Source of the DNA: Erythrocercus mccallii
Lineage: Eukaryota; Chordata; Aves; Passeriformes; Dicruridae
DNA length: 64,000 nucleotides
Reading direction: 5' to 3'
Assembly (NCBI GenBank): GCA_013397435.1
Contig: VZRG01000169.1
Coordinates: 1 to 64,000, forward strand
Numbering within the stretch: position 1 is the stretch's first letter; each line of letters begins with the position of its first letter. Both the position numbers and the translations under genes were made by a program. Below are positions 59,101-64,000 of the stretch, one piece after another. The notes below the pieces were generated by a model, which searched no databases, had not been told where the DNA came from, and saw only the letters and a list, made by a program, of their open reading frames with translations.

Positions 59101-62100
59101 CTAAACCCTGCGGAGGGGCTGCCAAGTGCTCCCCAAAATCTTTGTGAAGTCCATGGGACACCTGTGTGCTGAGGAACACTATAAAGAATGCATTTAACAA
59201 GTGCGCTTTGAAGTCATGGGTACTGGAAAAATATTCTGTGGAGGATTTAACTGGATTAAAGAACAGATAAAGACCTCAAGGCAAAATTGCCACACCTCTA
59301 TTATACAACTTCTTCAATCATTTTTAAGGGTAGCAAGAAACTAAAAATGGGTAGAGTAGAAAAATGACCATGCTGATTGTCTTGAGCCATACAAGATGCA
59401 ATTTTTAGCCTCTGTAGCACAGTTAATTTCCTTATACAGTACTTTTCCTGAAAATAATTAGCTATAATAAAAATGAAGGAATACCATGCCATGGGACAGA
59501 GATCTGCAATACACAAGGATGCATCTTCAGGGGAGGAAGCATACTTACAAGAGGAGGTTTCATTGCAGAAGGTACTGCTCACCAAATTGCTGAGATGTTA
59601 GCATATTTGAAGAGACAACTTTGTTTTGCAAATCTCACCTGTGCAATTTCTGCTGTGGCGGAGGCTGGGAGAGATGAGTGAGATCAACAAACGTGAGTAG
59701 GGTGGCCTTCATCACTTCCTTCCCTACAGTAAACCACTTCCCTCTTCCAATGAGAAGAGTAAAATACTTAAAAAAACCAAAAACAAAACAAGAAAACCAG
59801 CTCATAACACTTCATCTGTTGGCAGTGAGGCTCAAGATGGAATTTCATTGTGGTTTGAGCTCATCTGACTAAAGGTCAATCCACAAAGTAGCCCTTTGTT
59901 TTGCTGGGACATTTACTACATATACTAAGGCTTTGGGCAACCTGTTTTGGGAAAGGGGTTTTGTACAGGTGTCCCTTGAGAGTGGTCCAGGGTCTTTCAA
60001 TTATGAGCTACTTGTTCACCCGTCTGTCCCAGTGTTGGAAGAGAGGTGACAACAATAACTATGAAGGCTAAGCGTTCCATTTAGAATCTGAATGAGAAGC
60101 ATGGACTGATTCGCCCGCATCTTGGTGTTAGAAGGGCAGCATCACTTGGCTTTCTGTCACATGGTTTTCAGGTATTATCTGGACTTTGCCCTTACCTGGA
60201 GGACTTTGCCAGCTAGGAGCAGAACTGATTTACAGCCTGACATTTTTTAGAAATAAGAGTGTGCCTAAAGCAGAGAGGTGCTAGTATGGATGATGTTAGA
60301 ATAGGGGTTGATACTTGGAAGTGCTGCAAAGCATTGCTGGAGGAGCTGGTTTGCATGCAGGAAGATTGACCTTGAACTTTCTCCTGCAGTTCAGGCCAAC
60401 ATCCTCTACCCCCTAGGCCTGAAAAATGTTCCTCCTCCTTTCTTTAAAAATATATTTGTTATGTCTAATTTTTCTGGCCAGAGCACTGGTACACACTTGT
60501 ACCCACAGAGCTATGTGGGTCAGGGGTGGGAGGTGATGTGACATATGAGTGACTTTAGCTAAGCTTACTGGAGCCCCCAGGGCAGTTACACCAGCACAAC
60601 TGTTCTCTTCTGGGGGCAGTTTACTGTCATCCCAGGGGATGGTGGCTTTATTGTCCCAGTGTGAAGTCTTCCTGGGCTCACACTCGGCTGTGGCAGCCAC
60701 AAGCTCACTGTGACATCCATGCTGCCAGTTCCAGAGTGGGTTTGAAAGCAGACACCCAAGGCTCTGACCTGCTCATGTTCAAGGGACCTGCCAAAGGGCT
60801 CTGGGTGTCTTGGAGCACTGTCTCTGATAGAGCATGTGAGCTTGGATCTTGACTGCCAAGCTCCTGACTTTATGTGGGACATGTGTGGATAACGTGGCTA
60901 GCAGAAGAGTCCCATTCTGGGGACAAGCTCGGGTTAGAAGAGTCATGTTCCCTGTGATCCCATGAGTTAGGCACAGAACAGGATGTGGACTGAAGCAGTG
61001 ATGGAACAGGTTTGTGTGCTCTGGCTGTGGAGTTGCAGCCAGACTGCCTGGTTCCCCAGCCAGAGCACTGCAGCATCCAGGCCCAGCTCCAGAGCGTTTC
61101 TCCTTGGGATCAAACACAACTTCCTCCACCCCAGCTGCTGGGCAGAGTGGAGGCCACTGCCATGCTGCCAGGTGTGTGGGTGAGTCACGGAGCACAACTG
61201 CTCCCGCCCCCAAGTCAGTCTAGACACAGGGAAATCCAGCTGCCTGCAAACACCCCATCCCATCAGCTTCCCAGCCAGTGCTCTCCTGGCTGGCTCGGGT
61301 AATTTGGAAGGACTCCAGCAGAGGATTTGGCAGGCTGCTCTCTCACAGTTCTTCCCAGTTCAGACCAATGTGGTGAACTGGTTTACCAAACACTTTATAC
61401 TGTTCACTGTGCTTTTGCCCTTCTTTGAGTAATGACTGTGTTTACTGGCACAATGTCAACATTCATGAAGTGACACCCCTTGTCTTCATGTGAGAGGTTA
61501 CTGTCATGCTGGAGTGGAAGCATCTACTGGCTTTTGTGGGAGAAAAGTGGGTATAGAGGGCAACGTGGTGATTTTACAAGCAGCAGTGTTGAGTATAGGA
61601 AGCCACATGGTTGAGTCCTGTCTCTGCCACACCAGAGTGGGTTTTCCAGTGAATTCCCAGCAGTGGGGCATCCTCAAGGTGTCCTAAGAAAGACTCTACC
61701 TGCCTAGGAGGATGCAGGCAATATCTCAGTGGCATGTGGATCATGCTGAACTTGCTATCAAACCTCTCCAGGTATTTATCACTGGCATTGATTATTTTGA
61801 TGTAAATAGTTTGTGTCAGATGACCAAAGACCATGACTTAAACCTTGTGGGAGCTCATGTGCAGGCTGCTGGTAGTGTAGGTATACAGGAATCCTGTCTG
61901 GCTTACATGCAGCTACCTGCCCTGACCTGTCCCATGAAATTAAGAGATGCAAAAGCTATTTCCTAGGAGATCTTTTGTGTTTATGCTCTGTTGGGTCAGG
62001 CTGGCCCATAAAAGCCATTGGGCTGAGGTTGTTTCCGTATTGGCTCAGTGGCTGGAGGAGTTTGAAAGCTGGACATTTTTTTATAACACCAGCTGTGCCC

Positions 62101-64000
62101 CCACCTCCTCTCCATGGGGCAGGGTAGTCCTGCTTGGACAGAAGGATGGCAGTAACCTCCTGACATCTTCTAGGCATATTGATGCAGCACTAGATAGCAG
62201 TGGTAATGTCCTTCAGGGAGACAGATGCACAAATCTTGAGAACCTGAGCTAGAAAAATCTTGTTTACTGAGACATTGGGCAATTCAAAGAAACACAAGTG
62301 GCAAGAGTTATGTCCTTCTGTGATGTTTCTTTTCCTTTTTTTGTTTTTTTTTTTTTGTTTTTTTTTTTAGCTTCCTCTCCATCACTTTCTGTATCCATTG
62401 CAGTTTCTAGCTCTGTGTTCAGATTTTTCCTGCCCACTCCCCTTGCATTCCCAGTGCATGCAGCCCTGCAGAAACACAGCACTGGACTGTAAAGAGCTGA
62501 CTCTACCCAGGAGCTCCTGGCATCCGGCAGAGGGCAAGCGAGCTAAGACAGCGATCCTGTCCCTGCAATCCCCCCTGCAATGATCACTGCTCAGGGAAGA
62601 TCTTTTGGGGTTGTTCTGGGCTCTCAGCAGACAAGATCACATTATACAACCCCCTTTTTCCCCTCTTCACCTGCCTGCATCTTTCCACTTCTCCTGGCCA
62701 GTAACATCATATTTTATTTTTTTCCACATTTGTGTCCTGATTGGTACTGGCATGATCTTCTATTCAAAACTTTTAGCTATTTTTCAGTCTGACTAGATAC
62801 AGGAAGTATTTTTTTAATGTTTTTTGTTTCCTGTGTTTATTTCCTGAAGTTTTGGAAAACATCTTCCTCTTTTTTTGGGTCCGTTTTGGATCACAGGCTC
62901 TGGGGTCTTTAAAGCTGATTCCCCAGAGAAGCTGTTGTTTCCCCAGCCTGCTAAAAGCAAGGAGCAGTTCTGTCCAATGTGTGCACAAACATTACTCAAA
63001 TGGTTCCTGCTGCTCCTTTACAGCTATAGTACATCCAGACATTCACGTTGTTACCTGTTACTGTTCCAGCTGGCAGCTTCGCAGTCCCATGTGCTGCAGG
63101 ACAGAATCTTTCTAATCAAGTCCCATCCTTTCTGGGAATGTGCACTGTTCACCCTTACACCTGGCTGAGAATAACACATAAGATTTAATCAGCGAATTAA
63201 AAAATAAACAAAGCAAGTTTGAAGAGAAGCAGATATTCCTGTCCTTTATTTTGGGATGCTCTCTTTGTTCTCAGCACAAGTTAGTGTGCGTGCATCATCA
63301 AAGGGAATTAAAATGTGGTTCAACTCTCAAAAGACACTGCGGGAAACCAACACCAGTTGCTGTGCATTTGCTTCCTGTAAAAGGTCAGCACTGGGCTGTA
63401 CTTGCTGGGAGAGTTAAAAATGCTGAAGGAAATCATATACTCATTTCTCTTTGAATGCTTGTAGCGCACAGGCTCCTTGTCCTCTTAGGTTCTTCAGGAA
63501 ATCCCAGTAACAAAGGTAAGTAGGCTTTACTCCAACTCACAGCTGTTCTGGGAGGTAAAAGAGTGAGTAACTGATCTATTGCCTTAGACAAGGGTGTATT
63601 TGCTCCTGATTGCTCCCTGTTCCCCCCTGCAGCCACACCAGCAGTATCCACTGGGGCAGAGTGACAGGAGGGAGAGCTGGATGGATCCAGCATGGATCCA
63701 GAAAATGGATCAGATTCTTAGTGGGTGGATATCCCAAGAGCCAGGGTATTGCAGAGGGTCTGGGGGGAGATAGATTTGGACCCTCTGTTTTAGAGCTTGT
63801 GGGTGAGAGAGGAGAACCTGTGCTTGCAGAAGGTTCATTAAAAAACAGATCTCTCTGGTGGAGTGGGTTTCATCTGGAATTTGTGAGAGACAATAAACAG
63901 GATGTCCCATAATGACATTTTTATAGAGCTGCTTTGCAGAGTGGGGCTGTGCTTAAAATCCAAATTTAGTTTATTTGAGTGGGAGCGTCCTCAGCTTTAA
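53106..64000. other. Long intergenic stretch without recognised gene
   Basis: 10.9 kb. I searched both strands for IGFBP2 and IGFBP5 (N-terminal cysteine-rich and CWCV thyroglobulin motifs) and found neither. Open frames up to about 145 codons (58336-58761 plus, 60779-61213 minus) look like chance. Contents noted: possible conserved stretches at 53870-54015 and 55590-55740, two tandem 12-bp units at 58117-58140, and a T-rich run at 62326-62369. Confidence 0.55.
62326..62369. repeat. T-rich homopolymer stretch
   Basis: Runs of T interrupted by single G or C bases; A-rich on the minus strand. It could be a retroposed poly(A) tail on the minus strand, but the adjacent sequence is not a recognised transcript. 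Confidence 0.7.

Noticed and set aside
62264..62482. Lys-rich minus-strand frame as a gene or processed pseudogene
   Set aside because: The Lys run comes from the T-rich homopolymer; the rest matches no protein I know.

Overview
The window is vertebrate nuclear DNA, most likely from a bird. It holds two multi-exon genes on the + strand with canonical GT-AG introns. Its recognisable repeats are mostly CR1-type LINE remnants (the dominant avian/sauropsid retroposon) plus LTRs of a type I recognise from bird genomes. Gene order and orientation, SMARCAL1 then RPL37A, match the amniote arrangement known from human chromosome 2q35. A bird is well supported; a songbird or other neoavian is only a guess.

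Region 1 (1-33660) carries SMARCAL1 (HARP), the annealing helicase of the SNF2 family that acts at stalled replication forks. I reconstructed 16 coding exons that join in frame into 2904 nt (967 residues plus stop). They include the N-terminal RPA-binding helix, two HARP domains, and a complete split SNF2 ATPase (Walker A K491, DESH 576-579, motif VI with R844 and R847). The 5' non-coding exon and promoter lie left of the window. Introns hold a few old repeats and simple repeats but no second gene that I can see.

Region 2 (33661-37120) is a short intergenic spacer with a degraded CR1/L3-like fragment. Region 3 (37120-40710) is RPL37A, encoding ribosomal protein eL43 (92 residues). It has a CpG-island promoter, a pyrimidine-rich start region, a first exon whose only coding sequence is the initiator ATG, and a CR1 copy in intron 1.

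Region 4 (40750-64000) shows no recognisable protein-coding gene. It has two LTRs of one family in minus orientation. The first is split by a second LTR-like insertion carrying very long G runs. It also has two CR1 remnants, a duplicated element of about 145 bp, an (AAC)n microsatellite, and an orphan CpG island at 44100-44440 that is the best candidate for an unannotated promoter or first exon. IGFBP2, the next gene expected from synteny, was not found and is probably to the right of the window.

The two genes have unrelated jobs (replication-fork repair and translation) and are neighbours by conserved synteny only. I found no previously undescribed system; the items worth checking are the orphan CpG island, the nested LTR with G runs, and the gene-structure details.
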